This document shows, piece after piece, positions 1 to 13,093 of a stretch of 64,000 bases of DNA (the stretch's first letter is position 1; every line of letters starts with the position of its first letter). Origin of the DNA: Myxocyprinus asiaticus. Taxonomy: Eukaryota; Chordata; Actinopteri; Cypriniformes; Catostomidae. The notes under the pieces were generated by a model. The model had not been told where the DNA came from. It searched no databases and saw only the letters and a list, made by a program, of their open reading frames with translations. The position numbers and the translations under genes are program-made. The stretch is from NCBI RefSeq assembly GCF_019703515.2, contig NC_059372.1:19441931-19505930 (forward strand), in the 5' to 3' direction.

Positions 1-484
1 ATTTATGTTCACTTCGATCCATCTTTAACTCATAAAAAAACAAAGTTTCTCTTAATAGAGCTGCGTATCGGCAATTTTCTTCATGATAAGATACACATAG
101 TGAACGTGACACATATATTATGATTCACTATGTCGCGAGCCATCACGTTATAATCTTGCTGCAGCAAACGCACGCAAGTGATGAGCGTCCCCGTGCCAGA
201 ATGTGCATCAGCCGGGAGAAGATTCAGTCTCTTCCCTGGTCACTTCACACAACTTACAGATGCTGCTCTGACCGCACAGAGAAATGCCAGTTTCGGAGTT
301 TATTTTCATAACCCGCTTCCTTATTTGAACTTTAATAAAGAATGCTTTAAAGATATACCGCCGGGGTGTTTCATTGCGAAATGGAATGCGGCACAATAAT
401 ATTTATCTCAATTATCTTGTTTTCATAATCGTTGGAAGCCAAAATCGTAATTGAAAATATAATTTTATGAATCGCCCAGCCCTA
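1..484. mobile_element. Right part of a TIR DNA element, cut by the window start
   Basis: The sequence ends in GCCCAGCCCTA at 484, the reverse of the TAGGGCTGGGC terminus of several hAT-like elements here. Its first about 80 bases resemble 38248-38330 (shared stretch around 'atccatctttaactc'), so the same family occurs twice. No transposase frame is visible. Confidence 0.55.
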
Positions 485-645
485 CAGTGAAATCGGTGGC
501 AACATTAACTTCTCCATCTTTCCTGCGTTCAACTCTCTCACGGATGCTGTGAGCTTCACTTCTTCACTCCCATTGGTAGTCGCTGCTCAATATTGCTCTG
601 CATTTTCTTAAAGTTAAACTTTTCTCAGCTTTGTCGCATCTTGAC

Positions 646-1535
646 TAGGGATGCACTGACACCACTTTTTCTCTTCCGATCTGATTCCGATATTGGAAAT
701 CTCAGTATCGGCCGATACCAATCCCAAGCCGGTACCAGTGTTGTTATTTTTTTTGCATAATCAGTTTAGAATATCTTTATTGTGTGGAATTAATTGGGAG
801 TACTCTTTAATATGAAAAGAAACACAAACCTCTAACTACACATTATTTCAATATAAATGTATAGCTTGTTAAGAAACACTTTATTATTAACTAGGATACT
901 GGATAATGTAGCAGCAAAATGAACAGTAATTCCAGTGTAAGTCATCAGTAGAAAAGAAACCAGTGTTTTATTTTTGCCTTTTTTTTTTCTTTTCTTTTTT
1001 CCAAAAATTTTTCAACTTGCATCTGGACTTTAAAGGATTCAGATCTGTTTATTGTTTAATTTAGTTGTAAGACATCAGTCCACTTTTCATTCACACAGTT
1101 ATTCTAAATGCATATTATAAGTGAACCGAACTATTGAGCATCTACATCTGAGATGCTGTTCTTGAGTAGCGTTCAAATATTGCGCACCGCTTTGAATGCT
1201 AAAAATAGCCGCGAGTGCATCACCAGCCTGTGCGTGAGTTTGTGTCAACAGAGCAGCACCATTCACTAACGCGCTGGCACTGCGCATACTATATATTTAC
1301 TTATTAAACACAGCCTTTTGTGATTCACAGAGCTATCGCACGTCTTCAAGTGGCTTTGAATAAAATGCACGAGTCATATGAACTGCTTTAATGGTGTTTT
1401 TATTATTCTTTTATGTAATTTTTGGAGCTTGACAGTAACGAACGTGACTAACACACCGTATCGGATTTGGATTGGGCTTGTCGGACCGATACCCAATCCG
1501 TCTAAAAGCTTCAGTATCGGATCGGTGCATCCCTA
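646..1535. mobile_element. Non-autonomous hAT-like element, 890 bp
   Basis: It starts TAGGGATGCAC and ends GTGCATCCCTA (inverted termini), with further inverted subterminal matches around ATCGGATCGG and TATCGGCCGATA. Flanking 8-mers ATCTTGAC (638-645) and ATCTTGTC (1536-1543) match at 7 of 8 positions, as expected for an aged hAT target-site duplication. It has no coding frame. The host sequence on both sides (about 485-645 and 1544-1670, containing 'cgctcatgtcgcc') resembles the repeat near 47100, so this element sits inside an older repeat. The left terminus recurs in opposite orientation at 42480-42593. Confidence 0.85.
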
Positions 1536-1672
1536 ATCTTGTCATGCCCTCATCCTTTTGCCAATAGTCGTTGTCGCTCATGTCGCCAGAAGTCGCCAGC
1601 TCTCATTGAAAATGAATGGTCTCCTGTCACTTTGTAGCTGCGAGTTACTGACATGTAAACAGGGCTTAACAG

Positions 1673-2815
1673 TTAATCTAAATGCTTCAAAACAAAAATA
1701 ACACCTTGTTAATATCTGTATTGAAGTGAGCCCATTATTATAATTCTTCTGCGTCTAACAGTGCTAGTACAACTTACAATTAAACCAATGCTGTCATGTA
1801 AATTTGTTTCATGGGTTGCAGGAAGTCAAGTGCAGCCTGAATCTGGTCAATGTGTGCCTCTCTTTGTCTAACCATCTTAAGGGTGAAATTGAACTCGAAC
1901 AATAAAAAATAGGCTAGTTCAAGCTCCTGGTGACATTGTAATCTCTTCTAAATAGTTTATTGTTCTTCACTCTAGAACAAAGGAAAAATAAGCCTGCGTC
2001 TTCTAAGCAGCATGAACGCCTCCCATACCATGCTAGCTTTTAAAAATCTAGCATTTTTGTGGCTTTGGTGGATGGCTGTGATGCAGAGCTAATGTGTGTA
2101 ATTTGTTAGTATTGATTGTTGTTATGAAGAGGGTTGTTGAGTTCATATTGTCTGTTGTATGGAGACTGAATGGTTTACTGCCACTATCCTGACAGAGGGG
2201 GCATGTTATTGCCAATTGCTTCCTATCTAGGACACAGAGTGACCAAATATGGACTGAACCCAGCCTGAGTCACTCTCCCTCACTCGTTTTTTTTCTCTCT
2301 CTGTTTTAGTCTTTTGGTTTGTACATGGCAAAGAGTGCAATAGAGAAGGACAATGTGTGGATTTATATCTGCAGCCTCTCTGTTTTTCTTTTTTTGGCTA
2401 GTACTCTGTCTAATTTTAGCCATAAAGTTCTTTCCTTTCTTGCCCTCATTTCTTGTTGTTTTATTGTGAAATCTATCAAATTGTTATTAGACTGGGGAAG
2501 CCATGGTTTCCCTTTACAAATTTACCGACATGTGCTACATCATGAAGGATCTTAATAATATGGTCACTGTTCTGAATAAGCAACCTAGCGGTTGTGTGAC
2601 TGAAACTAATTGCGTGCAGATATACCATGACTGGATGTAGACTGTCACAGTACCTCTTTTATCCAAAGAACCTTTTGTTACACATTTTATGGAAGAAAGG
2701 TATGTCATAACTTGCAGTCATATCAAGTAAACAAGTGAGGTTTCTTAACTTGAAACTTGTAATATTTCCAAAACTAAAAAGGTCCAAGCATAAATATGAA
2801 CATACATCGGCATTT
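1673..2815. other. Intronic sequence, nothing recognised
   Basis: AT-rich sequence without a convincing exon, terminal inverted repeats or a known repeat family. The open frame at 2319-2555 has no family resemblance and is probably chance. Confidence 0.4.
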
Positions 2816-4106
2816 TGGTGGAAAGGGGCTATGGTTCTCATTCTGAGCCTGTGCTCGGCTGGTTCACGGCCGGGGAAATCTGGAGCCTATAGTAAACTCG
2901 CCGCGCTTTTCCACTGACTTGAGAGCCGAATGGTGACATAACGGGTTACGTGGCTACGCGTTAGTTTTACGTGACTACCTCAAACATAAACAAACATGGC
3001 GCATCACTGTGTTTGTGTAGCCTATAGTTGTTTTTTTTTTTTACATATTTAAACATACAGAGAAATGCAATCCAACATTATTACATTACTCAACAAGATT
3101 GCCAGAGACGATACTACACCCAAGATGACAGGTAATTACATTATTTATAATTTTTTTAAAGTGGCTTATCTTGCTAAGTACTCTAAACTGTAAAAGTGGA
3201 ATCGTTTTTAACATTGGTGTAGCAGATGGATATATTTGTTTTTTGCCATTGCATATATTATTATCTTTACATCTTGATTGAGAATACCACCAGATTACAT
3301 AACAGATAACCGCGATCTTCCTAAGTGAGTAATCCCCTTAATGAACAAAATGCACATTAGAAGAGTGTTAGGAAAGCTAACAAAGTTGGCAGATATAATT
3401 ATTTACCAAGATGCAGAGGACATCAGTGATTCGGTGTTTATCTCAAGTGAGACCGACTAAATTCAATGCACCAGTTAGTTAGCAGGATGGTCGTTGTCCA
3501 AGAACAGAGTCCAAGACATTGTTTCCCCCTCCACTGGTGGTTTTGCTTGGGTCTCTTATGCTCCCTGTACTCTCTTTAAAGTTTTCAATTTGTTTAGGAT
3601 ATGGCAGTCATCCAATTAAAGCCAGCGTGCATCGTTTCTTGCCGTTTCTCCTCGAAGACTTTTTTCTTTTGCAATCTCTCTAGTTTATCTTGGATCTCTG
3701 TAGAAGACCATATAGCAAGTAGAGGTGTGCTTTTTAAGGTCTGACATTTTTGTGGGGTTTTAATTGTTGTTATTGAGTGGAAAAAGTACTTCTTGCTGCA
3801 GACGGTAGCTACTGTTGTTGTTTGGAAAACTACCTGCTCATGAAACACAATCACGCCCTCCACCCCCGACGTAATCGGTTCCTGTGTAGAGAGAACAGCA
3901 AGCTTTTGGTGCCGGATGGAACCAGATGGAAATATGAAGAACAGTTTCAGAAGTCACACCTGTCCAGGAACCCGTCCCCGAACCATGTCAGTGAATATGG
4001 GCTATGTGCGAACTTGAGGGGAGCTAACATCATACATCCACTTAAAATCATCTTGAAACCAGTCGGTCGAAAGTTATTGCAAGAATCACTCAGAAAAGTG
4101 TAGCAT
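2816..4106. other. Unclassified intronic stretch, possibly an old repeat
   Basis: A 108-codon open frame at 3777-4103 (plus) has no recognisable domain. The GC-rich start (around 2825-2930, 'ggttcacggccgggg') and the segment near 3900-3980 ('gaaccagatgg') have the flavour of the two ends of a decayed DNA element, but no clean inverted termini or duplication could be defined by eye. No function is proposed. Confidence 0.25.
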
Positions 4107-6009
4107 TAGGGGTGTAACGGTTCAAATTTCTCATGGTTCGGTTTGTATCATGGTTTTGGGTTGCGGTTCGGTACGGATATGTTCAGGGGAAAAAAAATAT
4201 TACTGCCAGATCCAAAGTAAAAATATTCTATTTGGTAACAGACAGTTCAAGAGATTTGCCCTCACTACAAATCTCCATGGTTTTACTACAGTAACCATAG
4301 TTTAAACATTGTATTTGTAGTAAAATCATAGTGACCACAAAATTAACATGGTTACTGTCATGGGTACAATACTATAGTAAAATCAAGGTTACTATATGGA
4401 AACTACAGTATAACTGTTGTAAAACAATGGTTAATTGTATCAAAACTATGATTTCTGCCAAGAAAACAATGGTGACAGCAGTCAATGTTACTTCAGTCAT
4501 GGCTTCTACAGTATTACTACATAAAACCATGGTTCAAAACTATCAAAACCATGATTTCTGCTAAGAAAACCATGGTGACAACAGTCCTTGTTATTACAGT
4601 CATGGTTACTACAATATTTGTATTCCAGACTCAAGCTTCATAATAACAGCGAAATACTACATTGTTTTCTATTCACTACAGTTGTATGTAGAGTAGCAAT
4701 ATTCACAGATAGCAGTGGTATTCGGCTGAACTCTGTGGTGAAGCGGCTCAGATTATGAGCCCAGGCCAGGGGCTGTTCAAACAGACGGAACACAGCAGAC
4801 TGGAACTGAACATGAGGATCTCGAGACACACAGTTCCAAGTTGAACATCTTTCCTGACAAAGCATTTAAACAACTCATTGCTTAATCTGAGAAACGCTTA
4901 TAAGAGAGTAAGACGCAATGGCCAAAGACCTCCACCAACTGAAAGGGGCTGAACGCTTTTGCAACTATCCATTTGTTTTTCTATGTAAATGCATGCTAGA
5001 AGCATTTTTGTTTATTCAGCATCTCGTGCAGGAGTGCTGTTTTTTAGATGATGTGTCTAATTAAAAAGAACTTTAAAAGCATATTGAGACACCTGCTTTC
5101 TGTTAAACTGTATTTGTTGCGCTGTGTCTAGCCTTTTTAAGTGCAAGAATGTGATTGATCAGAAATCATGGTATTACAATGAGGATTTTTATAAAAATTG
5201 AAATCAGATGCATTTCTGATTTGTTTATACGTTTCTCTTGGCTGCATGAAGATATTAATTTGCTTTCTCACGTCACTAGCTTTAAATATGCAACTTAACT
5301 GGCAAACAAATGCATAAACGTGACCAGTTGGTTATAAACCAATGCAAATAGATGGTAATAGATAGTTACAATCGTGACATTTAAACTTTTGGGTAGGACT
5401 TGTGTGTATTTTTGTCACATTGTTCTAACCGCTTGAGGTTAGCTTTAATGTTAGCGTCCTCTCAGCCTTGTCGGCAAACATACTGCTGTTCTCTACTAAT
5501 GCAGCATCTAGTCAACAAATTAATTACTTTATAATGATATGACAACGTGTACTGTAGTGTACTGTATACATACCTTTTCATTGTTGATGTTTTAAATCTG
5601 CATCTGAAGTTTTCCACTCCATGCAGAGTGTAGTCTCGCGTGTCAAAACAAACAGCAAAAGGCATCAGTGAAATGATAGTTTTTATTTCGCCTCTAGAGG
5701 CCACTCTCATACAGTATAACGACAGCGGACCCTTCCCAGCCGCTCCAGCACCGGATGCAACGTGGAAAATCTATCGGTGTGGATTTTTGCCGATTGTTCC
5801 AGAAATCTGTGATTGGTGATATGTCTATCGGTCGACCTCTACACTTTAGTTCTTGTTTCACGTCTGTCCGAACTACCACCGAGTGCGTGCTTAAAGATAG
5901 AAAGGAGTGTTTCTGTGTGCAGTTTTGGGCTCACCTGAGCAAATGCTTACTGAACTGTGGTTAGCGAACTGTAAGGTTCGTTTTTTTACCGAGAACCGTT
6001 ACACCCCTA
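4107..6009. mobile_element. TIR DNA element, 1.9 kb, perfect 17-bp termini
   Basis: The left end TAGGGGTGTAACGGTTC is repeated exactly inverted at the right end (5993-6009). The TAGGGG start suits a hAT-like element, but no clear 8-bp duplication is visible (TGTAGCAT left, GTATTTAT right). The interior has no transposase. It holds a block of CCATGGTT-type palindromic repeats (4261-4620). Near 5750-5845 it contains the end of another family ('tctatcggtcgacctcta'), probably a nested fragment. Confidence 0.75.
4261..4620. repeat. CCATGGTTACTACAG-type palindromic repeat block
   Basis: Variants of a short motif (catggttactacag, accatagtt, accatggtt, gtaaccat) recur about every 30-40 bp in both orientations through about 360 bp. 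The same motif reappears at 24920-25090 and near 36455. It lies in the left subterminal part of the 4107-6009 element. Its role is unknown; subterminal repeats in DNA transposons can bind transposase, but that is only an idea here. Confidence 0.7.
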
Positions 6010-6586
6010 GTATTTATACTGAGCACTAAGCTCAGACAGATGAGACTGATCAGATATCCAGGCACCTTTCCCTCAAACAAAAGCCCAGAGCCTCATCTCC
6101 TGGGCCCACTGGGTCTGCTCCCTCAGCATGGATTTTGTAAGGGAACAGTCCAGGCTGCCCTTGGGCTGTGAATAGATAATGTTGCATTGCTGTGGTCTTG
6201 CAGGGTGGTGAGCCTGAATTATTAACATGCCTTTATTAAATACCATGAGACTTTGCTTGTACCTCCCTTTACTGGCACTCTGTGAGCCAGGGTGTGTTCA
6301 GGGGAAGTGCTTCCACACTACCGCATGAGTGAAAGTTACTGTTGTGGTATAATGGAGCCATGCGTTGCCAAGGGAACACTCATTACTCTTAAGACAATGC
6401 GCAGTTAATAAACAGGATGTAGTCTCCTTAAAATTGCCATACTGTGGAAAGCAATTCAGTGTTCAGAGTTCAATGTACTATGCAGTAGGGATAGCGTAGA
6501 CTAGTCGACTATAACTAATGTAGTCGACACTGTTAGCCTGAGGTTGACTAGTCGCATTTCATGGGATTTACTAAATGCGTCTTTAA

Positions 6587-8170
6587 AGGGGTCATGAAAT
6601 GCTCTTTTTTTTAATAGTTTTATTATCTTCCCTGAGGTCCACTGAAAATGTTAGTTAAGTTTGTTTTGCATTTAAACAGTCATAATTTAGTCATATATGA
6701 TAATTTTGCACCCTGTCTCTGACCCTCTGTCTGAAACACTTGGTTTTGGCCTAAGCGCCGCCTTAAAACTTCAACGTAACGATTGGCTAACATCATGCAG
6801 CCCCTCGAATAGAGCCATTTTTGAAACTCAATCGGAAGAGAATGAACCAGCTCAACAACATTATAAAACTAAATGTCAGGGTTTACACACAACGCACATC
6901 CAACACATTGCATCCAGATATATTAAACTGTTCATCTCAAGCTCAACTGTTAACACACACCCTGTCTACGAGAGTCACGTCGCATTAAAAGCAATAGAAT
7001 CAATTATAATCAATGATGCTGTCTACCGGGGGCTTGGATAGCTCAGCGAGTAAAGATGCTGACTATGACCCCTGAAGTCGTGAGTTCGAATCCAGGGCGT
7101 GCTGAGTGACTCCAGCCAGGTCTCCTAAGCAACCAAATTGGCCCAGTTGCTAGGGAGGGTAGAGTCACATGGGGTAACCTCCTCGTGGTCACTATAATGT
7201 GGTTCGCTCTCGGTGGGGCGCGTGGTGAGTTGTGCGTGGATGCTGTGGAGAATAGCGTGAAGCCTCCACATGCGCTATGTCTCTGCGGTAGCACGCTCGA
7301 CAAGCCACGTGATAAGATGCGTGGATTGACTGTCTCAGACGTGGAGGCACGGTACAGACAGCCTCAAGCCGTTGCATCGCATCGTGTATGGTGTAAACAG
7401 GGTGTCAGCACCATAAACTATCACACAGTCATGACATTTTCATATAATGAAACTGTTCGCTCACAGTTTTTGCGATGGCATCCAAGTGTTTTAACTGCCC
7501 CACCCAATAACAGTTCCTTTGCAAAGCTTGAATCGTATTATGACTGGTATGATATGTGCTGAACATATAATCCACTCTGAAATACGCTGAAGACACATCC
7601 ACATCCAGTTTCCAGTATCATTCCATCATGTTTTCATACACCAACAACTAAAAATAGCGCAAATGGGTAAAAGAACGTGAGGCAGCAGCTGAATGACAGA
7701 GAGCTTCTCCTCTTCAGATTTGCAACTTGACACAAAGTCTTTTTAAAGCTGCCCAAGATATGTATCAAGCGGTCACAGACGTCTGTCTGTGCATGTTTAT
7801 GTAGAAAAACATTTAAATCCAGACAGGCACATGCAGGTGTCCTGTGTAAGTCCACTTAAGATGAATATCCCATGACAGGCCCCATCTCTCTCCTCTTCAC
7901 CTGTGTGACTGTCTGAGCACCAGTGGGCGGGGCCAGGGGTGCAGTGACGGAAAAATAGGCATTGCATATGCAGATGTATTTGATCCTTGTGACGTCACAA
8001 GTTCCACAAATTTCAAATGAGCCGTTTTTGCAGCTTGATTTAAATAAATGCTCTTTTTCTATTAAGGAGGAAGTTTTCAGTTTTGAAACTTACAGTATGT
8101 TTTTATAGTACAATGACCTCTTATATGTCAAAAGAACAAGGAAAATTGTATTCCTCATGTCATGACCCCT
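6587..8170. mobile_element. TTAA-flanked non-autonomous element, 1.58 kb, with nested SINE
   Basis: The left end AGGGGTCATGAAATG and the inverted right end AGGGGTCATGACATG match at 14 of 15 positions. Each is flanked by TTAA (6583-6586 and 8171-8174), the duplication used by piggyBac and Kolobok-type transposases. There is no transposase gene. A tRNA-derived SINE (7027-7350) lies inside, so the SINE is younger. Just upstream (about 6486) is a solitary TAGGGATAGCGTAGAC end whose partner was not found. Confidence 0.8.
7027..7350 (+). mobile_element. tRNA-derived SINE, copy 1, 3'-truncated
   Basis: The tRNA-like head holds an A box (TAGCTCAGCGAGTAAAG) and B box (GAGTTCGAATCC) for RNA polymerase III. 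The body contains 'caggtctcctaagcaacca' and 'gtcacatggggtaacctcc'. It aligns with the copy at 17988-18370 until about 7350, where copy 1 stops. A frame through this SINE (7185-7562) is not a gene. It resembles SINE families known from cyprinid fish. Confidence 0.88.
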
Positions 8171-8192
8171 TTAATACTTACAATAGGTGGCG

Positions 8193-8406
8193 GATTTCTG
8201 AAACGTAGGATGGCAAGGGAAAACTCATTCATATTAATGAGGAAAGCTCTACCTGATTTGTTTGGGTTTAGGTTTAGCGGTTGGGTTATAGTTTCTTGGA
8301 CCATTCAGGTAGTGCTTTCCTGATAAATATTACTGAATCGTCCAATCAGTTAATGCTTTATTCATGAATATATATTACTCTCTTCTGCCATCCTACGTTT
8401 CGGAAA
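8193..8406. mobile_element. Short foldback MITE, about 214 bp
   Basis: Inverted termini share GAAACGTAGGATGGCA (16 bp exact) at about 8199-8214 and, inverted, 8387-8402. There is no coding content. A stem-loop of this size is typical of miniature elements; the parent family is not identified. Confidence 0.7.
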
Positions 8407-8675
8407 CTCATCAGCGCGTGTGGAGGCCGATGGATATGCACTGAAAGAGCGAAGTAGCTCAAATTTACTTTGATAAAGATGGCACAGATGCTACAGTAAC
8501 CTCCAATAAATGAAAAGCGGCCTTTCAAAATAACAGAAGTACTAGTGCTATGCATAATCGTTCAAAAAGGCATCCGCTAGCTTTAGTAAGTGATTTTCAA
8601 CTTGATTGGCACAACTTTGTGTTTTTGGAAATCTGACCTGGTTGCTGTTCGCTTCTTCAAGAACGCGATACGGCA

Positions 8676-9140
8676 ACTAGAGCTTGGCGATATGGATACA
8701 AAAATTATATCTCTATATTTTTCAGCCTATTGACGATATTTAATATATATCTCAATAATTATGTGTTTGCTCTGAAATGGCTCAAAATTTATTTTATTTT
8801 TTTAATCAGAGGAACCATCATTTCATCTAAACAGCCACTGTAGCGAAATACATTCCATATTATAAAAGCAAGGCGTTTAATTAAAAGGGAGAATGAGATA
8901 CATTCATTTGCATTGATATGCACTTTTATATTTATATTTTATATGCAATAGTACATAGTAGCTTAATAAAAATAATTATTTACCTTTTAGATATTTTTAC
9001 TAAAAATATTGTGATTGAACAAGGTGTGCAAAAACTACACTTATTTTTTGGAACCCAATGGTCCATGTTGTTGTTGAAAAGAACACAGCCCAGGGCCTTG
9101 GTCTTATTGGGCAATCCATCAGATGATACTTGCAAAAAAG
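8676..9140 (+). mobile_element. Fragment of a hAT-like family (left half)
   Basis: It begins 'agagcttggcgatatgg', a decayed form of the TAGGGCTGGGCGATAT terminus. From about 8800 to 9060 it matches the reverse complement of 49865-50175; landmarks are 'accatcatttcatc', 'gatatgcacttttat', 'ataattatttacctttt' and 'attttttggaaccca'. No right terminus is visible. Confidence 0.6.
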
Positions 9141-10218
9141 TAAACTAAGGATCAGTTAGTAACGTTCTGATTTGTGGTGCCATAGTCAATTTCAGTTGTT
9201 AGTTGAGTCCATCAATCACTTCTCTCATAAATACTATTTACAGAAGGGCTTCAGGAGAAACGTCTGATCTTGTCAAATTACTGTAGAATTCAAGAGTTTT
9301 CTTCACTCATCAGTTCGCTGCTGTTTCCAAACCTCAGCCTTGTTTACAACCTTTATTCAAAGCACCCGAGACACTCCTGTTTTTGTATCCCTCCAGTCTG
9401 CGTTTCCTCCAGGGAAAAGCGTTTCACACACACTCAGACTGTGAGAACCTGTTTTCCCTGCATTTGTCCTTTTGTGTTTGCTTGATATGCACACATCTGC
9501 TGGGATTTTTCTCTGTACTCTTCTCTGTGGTGGAGTGAATGCCCTTAAACAAGACCTTCAATTTTAGAAAGGGGACCCTCCTTTAAGACTTTAAAATCAC
9601 AGTTTAGTCAACCACTGGATTAACCGGAGTTTTCAGCCCTTGATCCCTGACAGGTGAGCTGCAGTGGTTGTTTTGCTTGCATTGCTTAACCGCGTCATTG
9701 TCCTGAAGGCCCAAAGCTAGAGTGAACTAGGAGTGTGGGGTGGCAAGTGCTGACAGCTCCCTTCAGAAGTTCCGTGTCACGTTTACTGACATCAGATTTC
9801 AGTCAGAGCTCCCTCTAATGAAAGGAGCATTTTCAACTGTTTGTTTTTCTTTAGATGGCTGATCTGTCTGACTGTCATGATATTGGTATAGGGGAGGTTC
9901 TGGGACAATTCTCTTTTGATTTGTAATTTTTCTCTTGCTGTTCCTCGCAGGTATTTGCAAGGTTTTCACATAACTTAAAATTTCTGGCATAATGCGTTGA
10001 AAATAAAGCATAGTTACAGGTTTACAATTGTGGGTTCTTCAATAGCCGTTGTATTCATGTTCATAAAAATATAAAAAATATAGTACTATCTAATGTTAGC
10101 AAATTAGATGTAGGCCTATATAAAATTGTTAAACTATTTTTTATTTTTTTTTTAACATTTCTTAAGCAATGTGAGTAGTGTTTGCCAATTCAAAAGTCAC
10201 CACTACGATGCTAGGGTG
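9141..10218. other. Intronic sequence, nothing recognised
   Basis: Mixed-composition sequence without a recognisable exon or repeat. 'ttttctttagATGGCTGATCTG' near 9855 looks like an acceptor plus start codon, but the frame has no family resemblance and no good donor context. Confidence 0.4.
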
Positions 10219-12100
10219 TAGGGCTGTCACGATTACTCGATGTAATTCAATTACTTGATTAAAAAAATTCCTCAGTTACAAAATTCCCGAATCGACAAAT
10301 TGAAAATAAGGCGGAAGTGAGTCCACAGACAAGGGTCCGAACACATAAAGACAAGAGGTGTCAGTTGTGTGAAAGCACTTTACTTTAAAAAACAATGCAG
10401 GACCTGACAAAACCTAACACCACTTCATTAATGCAACAGAACTCAAAAAGACGACATCCAGTTTTCACAGACACATGGGTAAGATCACTGCATGCGATTT
10501 GCGGTGCTGCACATCAAGATGCGGGAGAAAAGTTGAGTGCTTCATTGCCGTGTGGGACACACTGATCTCCACAAAAAAACACACATTTGAATACTCTCTG
10601 AACCTATTTATTTACACAGTCATTTACAATATAGGCTTTTATGAAGCAACATAAAATAATGTAATGAAAAAGACATCCGTCGGACTTGAAAGTTACACAC
10701 ACAGTGTAAATGTAACAACACTTTCTGTTCAATAAATCTTACTGAATCCGGACAATCTAAGAAAGTTATTTTCTGCTGATTGTGATTTCGATTCCGTTCT
10801 GTGTAAATTAATAACAATTTGAATGTAAATTTGATCTTCCTCATCTTGTAAATTAGATTTCCTGCTTGATTAAGTATGTAATAGTTCCGATAAATATTTG
10901 ATTGTTTAAGGCCTCAACTCAACGTAGGAACCCAGAGAACTTTATTTACTGAGAATAAAGCCACAGGTCTGTATGCTGTCAATCAAAGTTCAACGTGAAC
11001 TTGCCATTAAAGCCACACAGCTGTGCGTCTTGCGCCCCGCAGATGCAATATAAAACTTTGGCTTACCTGAGAGAATAATGGCTAGGCTCCGTATGTGATT
11101 ATTATTAACAGTGTTTGCTCAAGAAGGAACTGAATGTGTATATGAGTAAGAGCATTTTACATGGTAGGATACTGTACATGGCAAGCAAAAAGCTTTTGCA
11201 ATATGTGCAGTATGTAGCACACACGCAACAATGCCAGCAACTGCAGCTCAATGCTAGGCCTGCTTTTGTTAACTGCTTTTGTTGGACAATATATTGTACC
11301 AGAAGTAATTTCGACAAACTATATTATTGCCATTTTAAAACCATTTTATGCCACTGATATAATTAGAATATAATAGCATAATAATGCAAGTATACCTTTT
11401 CAAAGAGCAATTCACTTTTAATTCTTAAGAATATTCAGGAATTGGAATTGGAATGTCAATTTTTTTTTTTAAATATCCTAAATAAATAAAACATAAATAA
11501 AATAAAACCACACAACCAAAACAATAAATAAAATGGACTCTCAGGCTCCGTTAACAAAAAAGTGCAAAGTAACAACATTTTAGCTATAGCCTGAAAGTTA
11601 GATATAAGTAACAACAAGAAGAACAATGTAACATGTTTGACAAAGTCAGTTTAGGACTCCTCCTTTTAGAGTGTCTCTGGACATAACACAAAGGGGCTTG
11701 TGTGGAGATTTTCCATCTACAGTTTCTTCCCTGGCCTTTTCTCAGTAAAGTGGGGTGAAAGTGTACTTATTTGGATAGAATAAACACATCAGATATTGTT
11801 TCCACGAACAACCGAACTCAATTGGTCAACAGAGCTCTCTTGTGGCCAGATAACACAATTGCATTTTTAAAAATACAACATACTACATTAACGAAAAAAA
11901 AAAAAAAAAAAGGAAATATGACCAATGCGATGAGGTATTGTGCCTTTTGAAAATTATCACATATATGCTATAAAATCAGAGTTATAATTAGCACACATTT
12001 GCTCAAAAACACACAACCCTCCTTAAAACAACAGTCAGGTGTTCATATGAACAAAGGCACAGATACATCAACAGGCCATATCTGCTGCCAAATCTGTATT

Positions 12101-13006
12101 TTAATTGTTAGGCAGATTCTGAGCAAGGAACACCAACATGTTTAGCTTGTGGGGCTTAAGGCAGAATCTCTCTGGGGTTACAATGTTGCCAGCTGTGCTG
12201 AACATTCTTTCTGAGGTAGTGGTTGTTGCACAAATGCCCATGCATTTTTGTGCTAACTTGGCTATTAGTGGAAATCTTCTATGATTATCACACCATGACA
12301 TCTCGGGATCAGATGATGCATCAAGTGCTTCTTCCTGGAGGAACTTGGTCAGCTCTCCAAAACAGCCTGGGTCTGACGACTTGTGAGTTGGGCTCTTCTG
12401 TTCTGGAGAAGGTCACTCATCCTCTTGTTCTTGGGTGCTGGAGTTTCAGATCCATAATATCCTCCTGCAGCTTTACCGCAGCTCTCACAACTGGCACTTT
12501 TGTCCACCTTCTTCCTCATTCATGTCTAGTAGCTCTTGCAAGAGCTGATGTTTGACATCATCCAAGACCTCTTCATCCTCCATGCTACCACGATACCTCT
12601 GATCCAAGATGGTGGCCTTTCTCAGGAGGTCTTGGATTTCAGGTGGGCTGTATTTCTCTGTCAATACCCTGCATGTTTTCCTTTATCTTTGCTGTCAGTG
12701 CAGTGTCATTGGGGTCTGGTGATAAAAGTTCACTTTTAAGAAGTTCCAGGCTTTACTGTGAGGACACAATGATGTATTTTTCCTCTGAGAGAACATCCGT
12801 GAAATCAGCCACTGGATTGCTCCAGCACCCTCTCTATCATTTCTTGCTTGGTGCCCCATTGTGTGGCGACATCCTGTGGGAAAGATAACATTTGTTCTTT
12901 TTCATTAGTAAGTCTATATCAACATTATTCAACAAATACTACTTTTTAAATATCCATTATTTATCACAAATAATTGTACATGGTTATATTATAATGTAAC
13001 CAATGA

Positions 13007-13093
<87 letters not shown>

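Noticed and set aside
3777..4103. 108-codon frame between repeats
   Set aside because: No domain, no splice context and a position next to transposon ends; a chance frame is more likely.
7027..7100. A functional tRNA gene
   Set aside because: The A and B boxes are present, but the sequence continues as a SINE body and recurs at 17988; the cloverleaf is degenerate.
7185..7562. 125-codon plus-strand frame
   Set aside because: It lies across the tRNA-derived SINE and its host MITE; the second SINE copy gives a similar spurious frame.
9855..9880. Alternative first coding exon (acceptor-like TTTCTTTAG then ATG)
   Set aside because: The following frame does not resemble a DIP2 N-terminus and has no supported donor.
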